64,000 bases of DNA, taken from the NCBI GenBank assembly GCA_902801425.1, contig CADCIQ010000026.1, positions 1 through 64,000 on the forward strand. The letters run 5' to 3'. The notes under the pieces are model-generated. The model was not told the DNA's origin. It did no database searches and saw only the letters and a program-made list of their open reading frames with translations. The stretch is from an uncultured Bacteroidales bacterium (GTDB lineage: Bacteria > Bacteroidota > Bacteroidia > Bacteroidales > Bacteroidaceae). Made by a program: the position numbers and the translations under genes. Below, piece by piece: positions 1 to 7,423 of this stretch (positions are counted from its first letter, which is position 1; every line of letters begins with the position of its first letter).

Positions 1-99
1 GACGATACATACCAGGTTCAGGTTGTTTCTTGGTACGACAATGAGAACTCTTATACTTCTCAGATGGTTCGTACAATCAAGTACTTCTCTGAGATCTAA
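1..99 (+). CDS. gapA: Glyceraldehyde-3-phosphate dehydrogenase, C-terminal end (partial)
   Basis: The first 32 codons of the window read in frame to a TAA at 97-99 and end with VSWYDNENSYTSQMVRTIKY. The W-Y-D-N-E block followed by a short helix is the characteristic end of type I GAPDH, which oxidises glyceraldehyde 3-phosphate to 1,3-bisphosphoglycerate in glycolysis. The catalytic Cys/His part lies outside the window. The identification rests on this short motif, but it is distinctive. A strong terminator follows 45 nt downstream, so the gene is the last in its transcript. Confidence 0.85.
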   Translation, partial: DDTYQVQVVSWYDNENSYTSQMVRTIKYFSEI

Positions 100-143
100 G
101 CCGATTTCAAATAGACTTGATTGGAGAAATCCAACCAATATAC

Positions 144-177
144 GAGAGCATATCTTCGGGTATGCTCTCTTTTTTTG
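144..177 (+). terminator. Intrinsic terminator of gapA
   Basis: An 11-bp stem (9 Watson-Crick pairs from GAGAGCATA with TATGCTCTC, plus T-G and C-G) is capped by a TTCG tetraloop at 155-158 and followed by a run of seven T. This is a canonical Rho-independent terminator. Confidence 0.9.
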
Positions 178-1254
178 TTTATCACTATCCGTTAAACACC
201 TAATATATCGTGAGTTCGACGAAATTCATGGATGTATCTCCGATGCTTGTACTTTACATAAAATTAATGCGGTATTAATGTGGTATTAATGAGATATTAT
301 ATGTTTTCGCTCTGCGAACCTACATTAATTATCACAAATGACACATTAATGTCGCATTAATTTTTTCTTGTAGCAAGCGGTTTATTTTCGTCGAACTGAC
401 GTTAATATAACGTGAGTTCGACGAATTCAAAACTGCGAGGGCTGAAAGCCCGACACCTAATAGGGCAGTCCGTAAGGGCTGTTATTCGGTAGATGCGTGA
501 TTAAAGGAGCGCTGTAAGTGCGACACCTAAAAACATAGATAAATACAATAGGTGTCGGTCCTACAGACCTCATCCCCCTATATCGGCAAATATGACAGCC
601 CTAATGGACTGCCCTATTAGGTGGCGTCCCTTCAGGACTCGTCCGCATAGTTTGTTGAGCCTTGCGAAAAAATCCCTTTAATCTGTGCAATCTGCGTTCA
701 AATAAATAACCACAGATTTTCAGGATTTTAGGGATATTAATCACGAGCGCAAGCGAGCAAATCAGATACATCAGATACATCCGTTTCTTTTTTCTTTTTA
801 CGAACACGAAATGCACGAGATTTGTCGCAGACCCACTGACCACGGGGAAGTAAAGAAACGAAAGCTTTCGTTTATTCTGTGTTTTCCGTGTTCATGTTAT
901 ATTAACCACAGATATTCAGAATCTCACAGATTTTCATCACGAGCGCAAGCAAGCATATCCCTTTAATCTGTGCAATCTGTGTTCGAAAGAAAAGGGAAAA
1001 CGGAAACGGATGTATCTGATTTATCCGATAGCTGGCGCTGTAATATTTGGGCAATTTATTTCGGATAAATCAGTATTAATCTGTTTCTTTTTCTTTGTTA
1101 GCTCTCAATGCTACGTAAGTAGCCATTATTCGCTGTGGCTCATCAAGCTAAAGCAAGTCTCTAAATCGCATTAATTCCAAAAGAAAAATCTCTCATTCTC
1201 TAATTCTTGATAATATTTTTTACTCGCACTTTTTTCTCTTTCATTATTTTTTAT
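178..1254. repeat. Gene-free 1.1 kb of stacked intergenic repeats
   Basis: I see no convincing gene here. The stretch holds (1) an inverted repeat with 18-bp arms and one mismatch at 387-404 and 408-425, containing the recurring word CGTGAGTTCGACGAA, also present at 209-223 and in variant form near 3320, 4608 and 4736; (2) arms of about 31 bp at 452-482 and 595-625 that could fold into a long stem; (3) imperfect direct copies of a block around ATCTGTGCAATCTG at about 671-700 and 956-987, each near a CACGAGCGCAAGC word (about 740 and 935). The 80-codon minus-strand ORF at 601-843 runs through these repeats and is probably not a gene. Confidence 0.7.
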
Positions 1255-1263
1255 TACCTTTGC
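1255..1263 (+). promoter_or_regulatory. miaA promoter -7 box
   Basis: TACCTTTGC matches the Bacteroidetes -7 consensus. Transcription would begin about 3-5 nt after the TTTG, close to the ATG at 1269, so the mRNA would have almost no leader. Confidence 0.7.
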
Positions 1264-1268
1264 ACTCA

Positions 1269-2261
1269 ATGAAACAAAAGATGATTACCATAATAGGTCC
1301 TACGGCATCGGGAAAGACAACTCTCGCTGCCCATCTTGCTGCTTCCTTTATCGTTGAAGGACAGCCGGCAGAGATTATATCAGGCGATTCTCGTCAGGTA
1401 TATAGAGGCATGGATATAGGTACGGGTAAGGATCTGTGTGACTATACTGTGGAAATACCATCAGCCAACGCCCAACACCCGTCAACCACCATACAGATTC
1501 CCTACCACCTTATAGACATCTGCAATCCGGGCGAGAAATACAACATCTTTGAGTTTCAGCAGGATTTCCTCAAGGCATACGAGGACATCACTTCGCGTGG
1601 TGCCTTGCCTATCCTCTGTGGCGGTTCGGGATTGTATGTAGAATCCGTTATCAGGGAATATCACCTTTCGCCTGTTCCGAAGAACGAGGAACTGCGTGAG
1701 GAACTAAGCCATAAGTCGATGGCAGAGCTCACGGAGATTCTCATGGATCTGAAGGAGAAGAACAATTCGGATATGCACAACAAGACGGATGTCGATTCTC
1801 CGCAACGTGCCATACGTGCCATTGAGATTGAGGCTTATAACCTTGAGCACAAGACAGAAGACCGTTACTTTCCTCCTATCGAGACCACAATCATAGGCGT
1901 TGACATTCCTCGCGATGAGCGCAGACGCAGAATCTCTACCCGACTGAAGAACCGTGTGGATGAGGGTATGGTTGATGAGATAAAGCGCATCCTTGACTCT
2001 GGGGTAAGTGCCGAGGATTTGATTTACTACGGACTTGAATACAAGTACGTTACGGAATACGTCATAGGAAAGCGTTCATACGAGGATATGCTCAAGGAAC
2101 TTGAAATCGCCATACACCAGTTTGCCAAGCGTCAGATGACTTGGTTCCGTGGTATGGAGAGGCGTGGATGCAAGATAAACTGGATTGACGCTATGCTTCC
2201 GATGGAGGAGAAGGTGAAAGCGATAAAAGATATAAATGAAAAAATGAACAATGAAAAATGA
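1269..2261 (+). CDS. miaA: tRNA dimethylallyltransferase MiaA
   Basis: This enzyme transfers a dimethylallyl group to N6 of A37 in tRNAs that read UNN codons. The P-loop GPTASGKT lies at residues 10-17, followed by SGDSRQVYRGMDIGTGK (substrate-recognition DSRQVY motif), a PYHLID motif and, near the C-terminus, the RQMTWFR block. The length of 330 aa is normal. An in-frame TTG at 1260 also exists but lies inside the -7 box; ATG 1269 would be close to leaderless and ATG 1281 (MITIIG) is the alternative. The last codons (MNNEK and the stop) are made by an intergenic repeat of ATGAAAAATGAAAAAT type that continues past the stop. Confidence 0.95.
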   Translation: MKQKMITIIGPTASGKTTLAAHLAASFIVEGQPAEIISGDSRQVYRGMDIGTGKDLCDYTVEIPSANAQHPSTTIQIPYHLIDICNPGEKYNIFEFQQDFLKAYEDITSRGALPILCGGSGLYVESVIREYHLSPVPKNEELREELSHKSMAELTEILMDLKEKNNSDMHNKTDVDSPQRAIRAIEIEAYNLEHKTEDRYFPPIETTIIGVDIPRDERRRRISTRLKNRVDEGMVDEIKRILDSGVSAEDLIYYGLEYKYVTEYVIGKRSYEDMLKELEIAIHQFAKRQMTWFRGMERRGCKINWIDAMLPMEEKVKAIKDINEKMNNEK

Positions 2262-2340
2262 AAAATACAAATTACGTTTTTCATCGCCAAAAGTAAACTG
2301 TATTTTATAATTTTTCATTTTTCACTTTATAATTTAATTA

Positions 2341-3273
2341 ATGAAAACAGGATTGATATATTGTCCGAAACGCGAAGGCTTCAAATCGCCTGAGAAACGG
2401 TGGAAGAAGATAGCCGAATGTCTCGAAAGTCATGGGATTACATACGATCTCGTGCAGAGCGAGAATGCCAAGAGCGTGGAAAGACTCGTCTCTATGCTCA
2501 TCCACAACGGGTATGACAATATCATTATCTGTGGTGGAGATGCAGCCTTGTGCGATGCCGTGAACTGCCTGATGCGAGAAGAGAAAGAGGTTCGTGAGCG
2601 CGTGGTATTATCGGTTATTCCTAATGGTCTGATGAACGATTTTGCCGCCTTCTGGGGACTTACGGAAAAGGACATAAAGCTTGCGGTGGAATCGATTGCA
2701 GCAAGACGCATAAAGAAGGTTGACGCAGGTTGTCTTATCTATACCGACAAAGAAGGCAACAAACAGAATAGATACTTTCTAAATTGCGTGAACATAGGAC
2801 TTGTAGCAGGCATTCAGCATCTTAGAAAAGAGACTCGAAGAATATTCTGGTCAAGGAAGATTTCGTTCGTCATTTCATTCTTCCTACTGCTTTTCCAGCG
2901 TATGTTCTGGAAAATGGAATATACTATCAATTACGAAAAGGAGCAGCACAGCGTGATAACCATGTGCATCGGTAGTGCCTTGGGCTTCGGTCAGACTCCT
3001 AACGCCGTTCCATACAACGGAATGATAGATGTGACCGTGATACGCAATTCTGCCTTGACACAATTATTCTCAGTCATAGCCCTCTTCGTGCGTGGTAGAA
3101 TCCTGAATCACAAGATGATTCTCCCATACAGGTGTCACGACATCACAATAAAAGTGCCGAAGAATACGCCAGTAAGCATAGACGGCCATGCCTTCTCAGA
3201 TGTGGACACATCTACCGATTCAATGAAGATAATCGTAGAGCAGGAAGCGATAAACTTCATTATTGAGAAGTAA
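2341..3273 (+). CDS. Diacylglycerol-kinase-like lipid kinase (YegS/BmrU type)
   Basis: The 310-aa protein has the layout of the DAGK catalytic superfamily. An N-terminal nucleotide-binding half carries a glycine-rich IIICGGDAALCDAVNC block in the position of the usual GGDGT motif, then SVIPNGLMNDFA in the position of G-TGNDFA. A C-terminal beta half ends with the typical VPVSIDGHAF-like segment (here TPVSIDGHAFSD). Members phosphorylate diacylglycerol or related membrane lipids. GGDGT reads GGDAA and TGNDFA reads LMNDFA, so both loops deviate and activity or substrate may differ. The gene follows miaA after 79 nt of repeat sequence and has no clear promoter of its own. Confidence 0.8.
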   Translation: MKTGLIYCPKREGFKSPEKRWKKIAECLESHGITYDLVQSENAKSVERLVSMLIHNGYDNIIICGGDAALCDAVNCLMREEKEVRERVVLSVIPNGLMNDFAAFWGLTEKDIKLAVESIAARRIKKVDAGCLIYTDKEGNKQNRYFLNCVNIGLVAGIQHLRKETRRIFWSRKISFVISFFLLLFQRMFWKMEYTINYEKEQHSVITMCIGSALGFGQTPNAVPYNGMIDVTVIRNSALTQLFSVIALFVRGRILNHKMILPYRCHDITIKVPKNTPVSIDGHAFSDVDTSTDSMKIIVEQEAINFIIEK

Positions 3274-3679
3274 CAAGGTTATAGAAAAAAGCTTCAAGGA
3301 TGTATTATAAACTTATATTAACGTGAATTCGAGAAATTCGCACCTTTGGTGCTTGAACTGACAATAATTACCAATCTACGCAATCTTTTTCCATAAATTT
3401 CCATTTCTTATTGGTTAAAGATTGGCAAGATTGGTAATTATTGTCAGTTAAAAGCAGCTTGCTACCAGACAATTACAATTGGTCAAATTTGCGTTCAATT
3501 ATATAATTTATGGCTCATCCGACATTACGAGTGATGCGACAGTCGGAATGTCGGATGAGCCCAAATTTTATCGGGAATTTTATGTCTTCTTTTGAAGAAA
3601 AAACAGTCCAAACAACTGATATCGTTTAGTTTTTGAATTAAAAATCGTGGAATAATGCTCATATTTCACAAATAATATG
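3274..3679. repeat. Intergenic repeats with two large inverted repeats
   Basis: No gene is visible. Arms of 22 bp at 3356-3377 and 3428-3449 (AACTGACAATAATTACCAAT and complement) form a long imperfect hairpin; the same unit recurs at 4782-4860. A second, unrelated perfect inverted repeat has 15-bp arms, GGCTCATCCGACATT at 3512-3526 and its complement at 3547-3561, with a 20-nt loop. A variant of the CGTGAGTTCGA word lies near 3321. Confidence 0.75.
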
Positions 3680-3688
3680 TAATTTTGC
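3680..3688 (+). promoter_or_regulatory. Promoter of the small-ORF/GNAT pair
   Basis: TAATTTTGC is a full match to the Bacteroidetes -7 element, placing the start of transcription at about 3691, about 95 nt upstream of the first ORF. Confidence 0.75.
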
Positions 3689-3747
3689 ACTCAGGAAATC
3701 AGAGACGGGCACCACTCTGCGAGTGACAAGCCCTATTTCCTGAGTGC
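3687..3747 (+). ncRNA. Structured 5' leader element, copy 1 (candidate cis-regulatory RNA)
   Basis: GCACTCAGGAAAT (3687-3699) pairs without mismatch with 3735-3747. Inside it CAGAG (3700-3704) can pair with CTCTG (3715-3719), and GGGC in that hairpin loop (3707-3710) can pair with GCCC (3730-3733), suggesting a pseudoknot. A related element with changed but still pairing stem bases begins at 63702 ahead of the SLC13 permease. The shared single-stranded core is CTCTGCRAGYGACAAGYCCTA. The outermost GCAC probably overlaps the promoter, so part of the symmetry may act in DNA. I cannot match it to a named riboswitch class with confidence. Confidence 0.5.
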
Positions 3748-3785
3748 GAGCCAAAGTTTGCACCCGAATAATAATAGTAATAAAT

Positions 3786-3959
3786 ATGGCAATAGCAATT
3801 AAAGCAATTCCTACTCTGTACGGAGAAGATGCCATTCGTTTTCGCGAAGAGATAGAAAAAGTTGACAGAGAATGCGATAATCGTCCAGAGCGTGACCTTA
3901 CCACAGATCCACGCTATGCGATGATGAAAAAGATTCTAAGCAAGGCAAGGATTTTCTAA
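3786..3959 (+). CDS. Small protein upstream of GNAT, putative antitoxin-like partner
   Basis: The 57-aa protein begins MAIAIKAIPTLYGEDAIRF and is rich in charged residues (a Glu/Arg helix at about 12-35, then DPRYAMMKKIL). I start it at ATG 3786, since an upstream extension would begin inside the structured leader and has no conserved look. It ends 15 nt before the acetyltransferase gene, so the two are co-transcribed. Small charged proteins of this kind precede GNAT toxins in type II toxin-antitoxin pairs; the antitoxin role is inferred from this arrangement only. No HTH or RHH domain is evident. Confidence 0.7.
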   Translation: MAIAIKAIPTLYGEDAIRFREEIEKVDRECDNRPERDLTTDPRYAMMKKILSKARIF

Positions 3960-3974
3960 TTCACTTCACTGATT

Positions 3975-4601
3975 ATGAGTTTCTTGGCAGATAAGTGCAT
4001 CTTCGAGGTCTTGACACATGACATTCTTTCGGAATGCAATCCATTCACATGCGGAGATGATGCCGATATGGATGAGTTCTTCCAGAAGGATGCGCTGACG
4101 TATGCCCGTCGCAGAATAGGCAAATCCTACTGTTTCCGTCTGGAAGAGGATGCCAAGCAGATTGTAGCTTGCTTCACACTTTCAAACGATAGCATACGTA
4201 TCTGGGACTTAGGCAGTTCGAAGAAAAATGCGATGTGGAAAGAACTCACTAATCGCGAGAAAATGCTCAGCAGATTCCCTGGAGTCCTTATCGGTCGCCT
4301 TGCCGTGTCAGAAGCGTTTGCACGACATGGCATAGGCTCGGAAATCATTGATTTCATAAAGCTATGGTTTCTTAGCGAAGAGAACAAGACAGGATGCCGC
4401 CTTGCCATTGTAGATGCCAAGAACAACCCAAACGTGCTAAAGTTCTATGAGAAGAATGGCTTCAAATACCTTTTCAATCGTGAAATTGATGAGGATTTAT
4501 ACATCAAGCCACCTAAGAACGAAGAGGAACGGAAAGTAAGAATTCAGAATCCTCGCAATCTGAACACTCGCCTGATGTACTGCGACCTTTTGTCTGATTA
4601 G
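3975..4601 (+). CDS. GNAT-family N-acetyltransferase, possible toxin
   Basis: The 208-aa protein carries a GNAT acetyl-CoA fold: motif A reads LIGRLAVSEAFARHGIGSEI (V/I-G-R-L-A-V then R/Q-x-x-G-x-G/I-G-S), followed by AIVDAKNNPNVLKFYEKNGF, the usual motif B. The beginning (DILSECNPFTCGDDADMDEF, then an ALTYARRRIGKSYCF segment) resembles TacT/AtaT-type tRNA-acetylating toxins, which also start with a F-x-C-G-x-x-x-L/M-D-x-F block. Here FTCGDDADMDEFF fits that pattern. With the 57-aa gene just upstream this suggests a toxin-antitoxin pair; the target is not shown by the sequence. Ordinary protein acetylation remains possible. Confidence 0.75.
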   Translation: MSFLADKCIFEVLTHDILSECNPFTCGDDADMDEFFQKDALTYARRRIGKSYCFRLEEDAKQIVACFTLSNDSIRIWDLGSSKKNAMWKELTNREKMLSRFPGVLIGRLAVSEAFARHGIGSEIIDFIKLWFLSEENKTGCRLAIVDAKNNPNVLKFYEKNGFKYLFNREIDEDLYIKPPKNEEERKVRIQNPRNLNTRLMYCDLLSD

Positions 4602-5158
4602 TAGTTATAGTGAGTTCGACACATTTCATCAATTCGCATATTGTTGAAAAACATGTGTTAGAAGAAGCTCTGAACGTCGAAGAGGTCGACGGCCGAAGGG
4701 AAAGTCAAGGCCCGACACTTATTTATATATATTTAACGTGAGTTCGATGAATTCCTATATTGTAAACAGCAAGCTGTTTTTAACTGACAATAATTACCAA
4801 TCTTACCAATCTTCAACCAGTAATTATCATTTTTTATTGGAAAAAGATTGGTAAGATTGGATCACTAAATAAAATCATCATAGGTAGCACTTCTTCGCAA
4901 GCTCAGATCGCAAGCAAATCCGTACAATCCTTTTAGATGTCGCACCTTCAAAGCGAATTCATCGAGATTTGTTGCAGACCTACTGACCGTAGGGAGCTAA
5001 CTCACATTAAATACCCAAAACCATGCAAAACAAACACGATTATAAATATCAATAAAATCCGAAATGAAACACACTATTCCAGAAGTCTTTGCAAAGCGAA
5101 AAAATGAAAATGTTACAATTATGTTTCAATAATAATGAAATTTTGTTTAATTTCGGAA
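4602..5158. repeat. Repeat-filled gap before the glycogen operon
   Basis: No gene is visible. The stretch contains GTGAGTTCGA words at about 4609 and 4739, and a second copy of the AACTGACAATAATTACCAAT element (from 4782) in which perfect 17-bp arms at 4797-4813 and 4844-4860 can form a hairpin. From about 5000 it becomes plain AT-rich upstream DNA. Confidence 0.65.
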
Positions 5159-5206
5159 AATAATCTGCTTTTTATTTTGAAAAGCAGATTATTTTGTTTA
5201 CTTTTG
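5159..5206 (+). promoter_or_regulatory. Glycogen-operon promoter with overlapping palindrome
   Basis: TACTTTTG at 5199-5206 is the -7 box. Directly upstream, perfect 14-bp arms AATAATCTGCTTTT (5159-5172) and AAAAGCAGATTATT (5180-5193) with a 7-nt spacer cover the region where the -33 element should lie. Such placement suggests an operator, although a terminator-like hairpin for upstream read-through is also possible. Confidence 0.6.
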
Positions 5207-5208
5207 TA

Positions 5209-5274
5209 GGTGATTTCCAAACCATAGTGCCTATGGCATTAACGGTAAAGGAAATTTCCCTAAATCGCAACCTG
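5209..5274 (+). promoter_or_regulatory. Structured leader of the glycogen operon
   Basis: The roughly 100-nt leader contains CCATAG-tgc-CTATGG at about 5222-5236, enclosed by GGTGATTTCC and GGAAATTTCC segments that can pair imperfectly. It starts at the predicted 5' end of the mRNA and could protect it or regulate translation; no known riboswitch is recognised. Confidence 0.4.
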
Positions 5275-5309
5275 AAGTTAAATACATTATATACCTTAAT
5301 ATAGCAACT

Positions 5310-7250
5310 ATGAGTTATCTCAAATTTGAAAAAGCTCAGATGACTAACTTGCAGGAGTCCCTGCGCCGCGAACTATTATGTACAAATCGTTCGGGGGCTT
5401 ACTCATGCAGTACCGTTGTTGATTGCAACACACGCAAATATCACGGACTGCTCGTTGTACCTGTTCCTGAGATTGACGGAGAGAACCACGTTCTGCTCTC
5501 TTCACTCGACTGCTCGGTGATACAGCATGGTGCCGAGTTCAACCTCGGAGTGCATAAATACGAGAGTGGCGTGTTCAGTCCTAACGGTCACAAATACATC
5601 CGCGAGTTCTCACTCGAGACAATCCCGACAACCATCTATCGTGTAGGAGGCGTGATCCTGAAAAAGGAAACCGTCTTCCAAGTGTATTCTATGCGCGTTC
5701 TCATACGCTACACTCTTCTCGACTGCCACAGCGCAACAACCTTGCGCCTGAAGCCATTCCTTGCCTTCCGCAGCGTGAAGAACTGTATGGTGGAGAACGG
5801 CAACATCAACAGGGATTATGCAGAGATTGACGGTGGAATAAAGACTCATCTCTACGAGAACTACCCAGACCTCTATATCCAGATTTCCAAGAAGAACAAC
5901 TTCGTCTATGATCCTCATTGGAACAAGAGCCTCGTTTACGAAAAAGAGCAGGAGCGTGGTTATCATGGCGTGGAAGACCTCTACGTTCCGGGCTATTTCG
6001 AGATTCAGGCAAAGAAGGGCGATGAGATCGTGATTTCTGCGGGTATCGAGGAGATAAAGACAGCCACACTCAAGAAATTGTTCAATGAGGAAGTTGCACT
6101 ACGCATCCCTACCGACAATTTCTATCACGCACTCGTAAATGCAGCTCACCAGTTCCATGTTCGCGTAAGCGACACAGAGCGCTATCTGCTCGCTGGCTAT
6201 CCTTGGTTCAAGGTTCGTGCACGAGATACATTCATTGCCCTTCCGGGTCTCACGCTTGCCATTCAGGAAAATGACTATTTCGAGCTTGTTATGGATACGG
6301 CAGCCAAGAGCATCAGGGATTTCATGATTGGCAAGCCACTCACAAGCCTTATCCACGAGATAGAGCAGCCTGACGTGCTCCTGTGGGCTATATGGGCTAT
6401 CCAGCAATATGCCCATGAGGTTGGCAACAAACAGACTATAAAGAAATATGGTCAGTTGCTTATCGACATTCTCAAGTTCATTGAAAGCAACAAGCACCCT
6501 AACCTCGAACTAAGGGAAAACGGTTTGCTCCACATCGAAGGACGCGAGAAGCCAATGACATGGATGAACAGCATAGCCAATGGCCGCCCTGTGGTTCCAC
6601 GTACCGGCTATGTGGTTGAGATAAACGCCCTCTGGTACAATGCCCTCAAGTTCTGTGCAGAAATTGCAGATGCAAACAAGGACACAAAGACAGCCGCTAC
6701 GCTCGAAGTACGTGCCGACATTGCCAAGTCCTCATTCCAGAAGATGTTCATCACGGAGAGCGGCTACCTCTACGACTATGTAGAGGAAGGCATCACGGAT
6801 CTGAGCGTCCGTCCGAATATGATATTCCCTGTGGCATTCGACTACTCTCCACTTGAGCCAGAGCAGAAGAAATCGGTTCTCGACTTCTGTACACGCGAAC
6901 TCCTCACTCCAAAGGGTCTCCGCACATTGTCGCCAAAGTCAGGTGGATATAACCCGATGTTTGTAGGTCCACAGACAAAGCGTGACTATGCCTACCATTC
7001 AGGCACGGCATGGCCTTGGCTCGGCGGTTTCTACATGGAGGCATACCTGAAGCTCTACAAGCGTTCACGCCTCAGTTTCGTACAGCGACAGATGGTAGGC
7101 TATGAGGACGAGATGCAGTATCACGTATTAGGCTCTATCTCAGAGCTTTTCGATGGCAACCCACCATTCAACGGACGCGGTGCCTCTGCCTTCGCTATGA
7201 ACGTGGCTGAGATTCTGCGCACTTGGAGATTGATAGACCAATATAATTAA
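5310..7250 (+). CDS. Glycogen debranching enzyme, amylo-alpha-1,6-glucosidase (GH133)
   Basis: The 646-aa protein has the bacterial/archaeal GDE layout: an N-terminal beta-sandwich domain (RELLCTNRSGAYSCSTVVDCNTRKYHGLLV at about 19-48 is the hallmark) and a C-terminal (alpha/alpha)6 domain with YPWFKVRARDTFIALPGL, GRPVVPRTGYVVEINALWYNAL and HSGTAWPWLGG. These contain the acidic residues used by GDE_C family enzymes to hydrolyse alpha-1,6 branch points of glycogen. It lacks a signal peptide, so it acts on cytoplasmic glycogen. It is the first gene of an operon with a glycogen-synthase-like GT and a GH57 enzyme, the usual Bacteroidales glycogen cluster. Confidence 0.93.
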   Translation: MSYLKFEKAQMTNLQESLRRELLCTNRSGAYSCSTVVDCNTRKYHGLLVVPVPEIDGENHVLLSSLDCSVIQHGAEFNLGVHKYESGVFSPNGHKYIREFSLETIPTTIYRVGGVILKKETVFQVYSMRVLIRYTLLDCHSATTLRLKPFLAFRSVKNCMVENGNINRDYAEIDGGIKTHLYENYPDLYIQISKKNNFVYDPHWNKSLVYEKEQERGYHGVEDLYVPGYFEIQAKKGDEIVISAGIEEIKTATLKKLFNEEVALRIPTDNFYHALVNAAHQFHVRVSDTERYLLAGYPWFKVRARDTFIALPGLTLAIQENDYFELVMDTAAKSIRDFMIGKPLTSLIHEIEQPDVLLWAIWAIQQYAHEVGNKQTIKKYGQLLIDILKFIESNKHPNLELRENGLLHIEGREKPMTWMNSIANGRPVVPRTGYVVEINALWYNALKFCAEIADANKDTKTAATLEVRADIAKSSFQKMFITESGYLYDYVEEGITDLSVRPNMIFPVAFDYSPLEPEQKKSVLDFCTRELLTPKGLRTLSPKSGGYNPMFVGPQTKRDYAYHSGTAWPWLGGFYMEAYLKLYKRSRLSFVQRQMVGYEDEMQYHVLGSISELFDGNPPFNGRGASAFAMNVAEILRTWRLIDQYN

Positions 7251-7423
7251 TTTACCATTTTACTATTTACTATGTACTATTTGTTTACGACCTACTCAAA
7301 AGCCGAAAATCAACGAACTTCGGAAATCTATCTTCTGTAAGGATAAAAATAGTACATACTATAAAAAATAGTAAATAAATAGTAAATAGTACATAGTTAA
7401 ATAGTAAATGACACAATGAAGTT
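7251..7423. repeat. Short AT-rich iterated repeat between operon genes
   Basis: The gap consists largely of repeats and inverted repeats of TACTATTTACTATGTAC type, in one orientation at about 7258-7280 and the other at about 7350-7410. They could form a hairpin in the mRNA. Related words occur at 21407-21440 and 40504-40600. Confidence 0.6.

Noticed and set aside
601..843. 80-codon minus-strand ORF in the gapA-miaA gap
   Set aside because: It runs across inverted and direct repeats, has no promoter or start signal and no protein-like pattern.
3680..3750. Invertible (phase-variable) promoter
   Set aside because: The inverted repeats enclose the transcribed leader, not the promoter, and the loop has no second promoter; no invertase gene is near.
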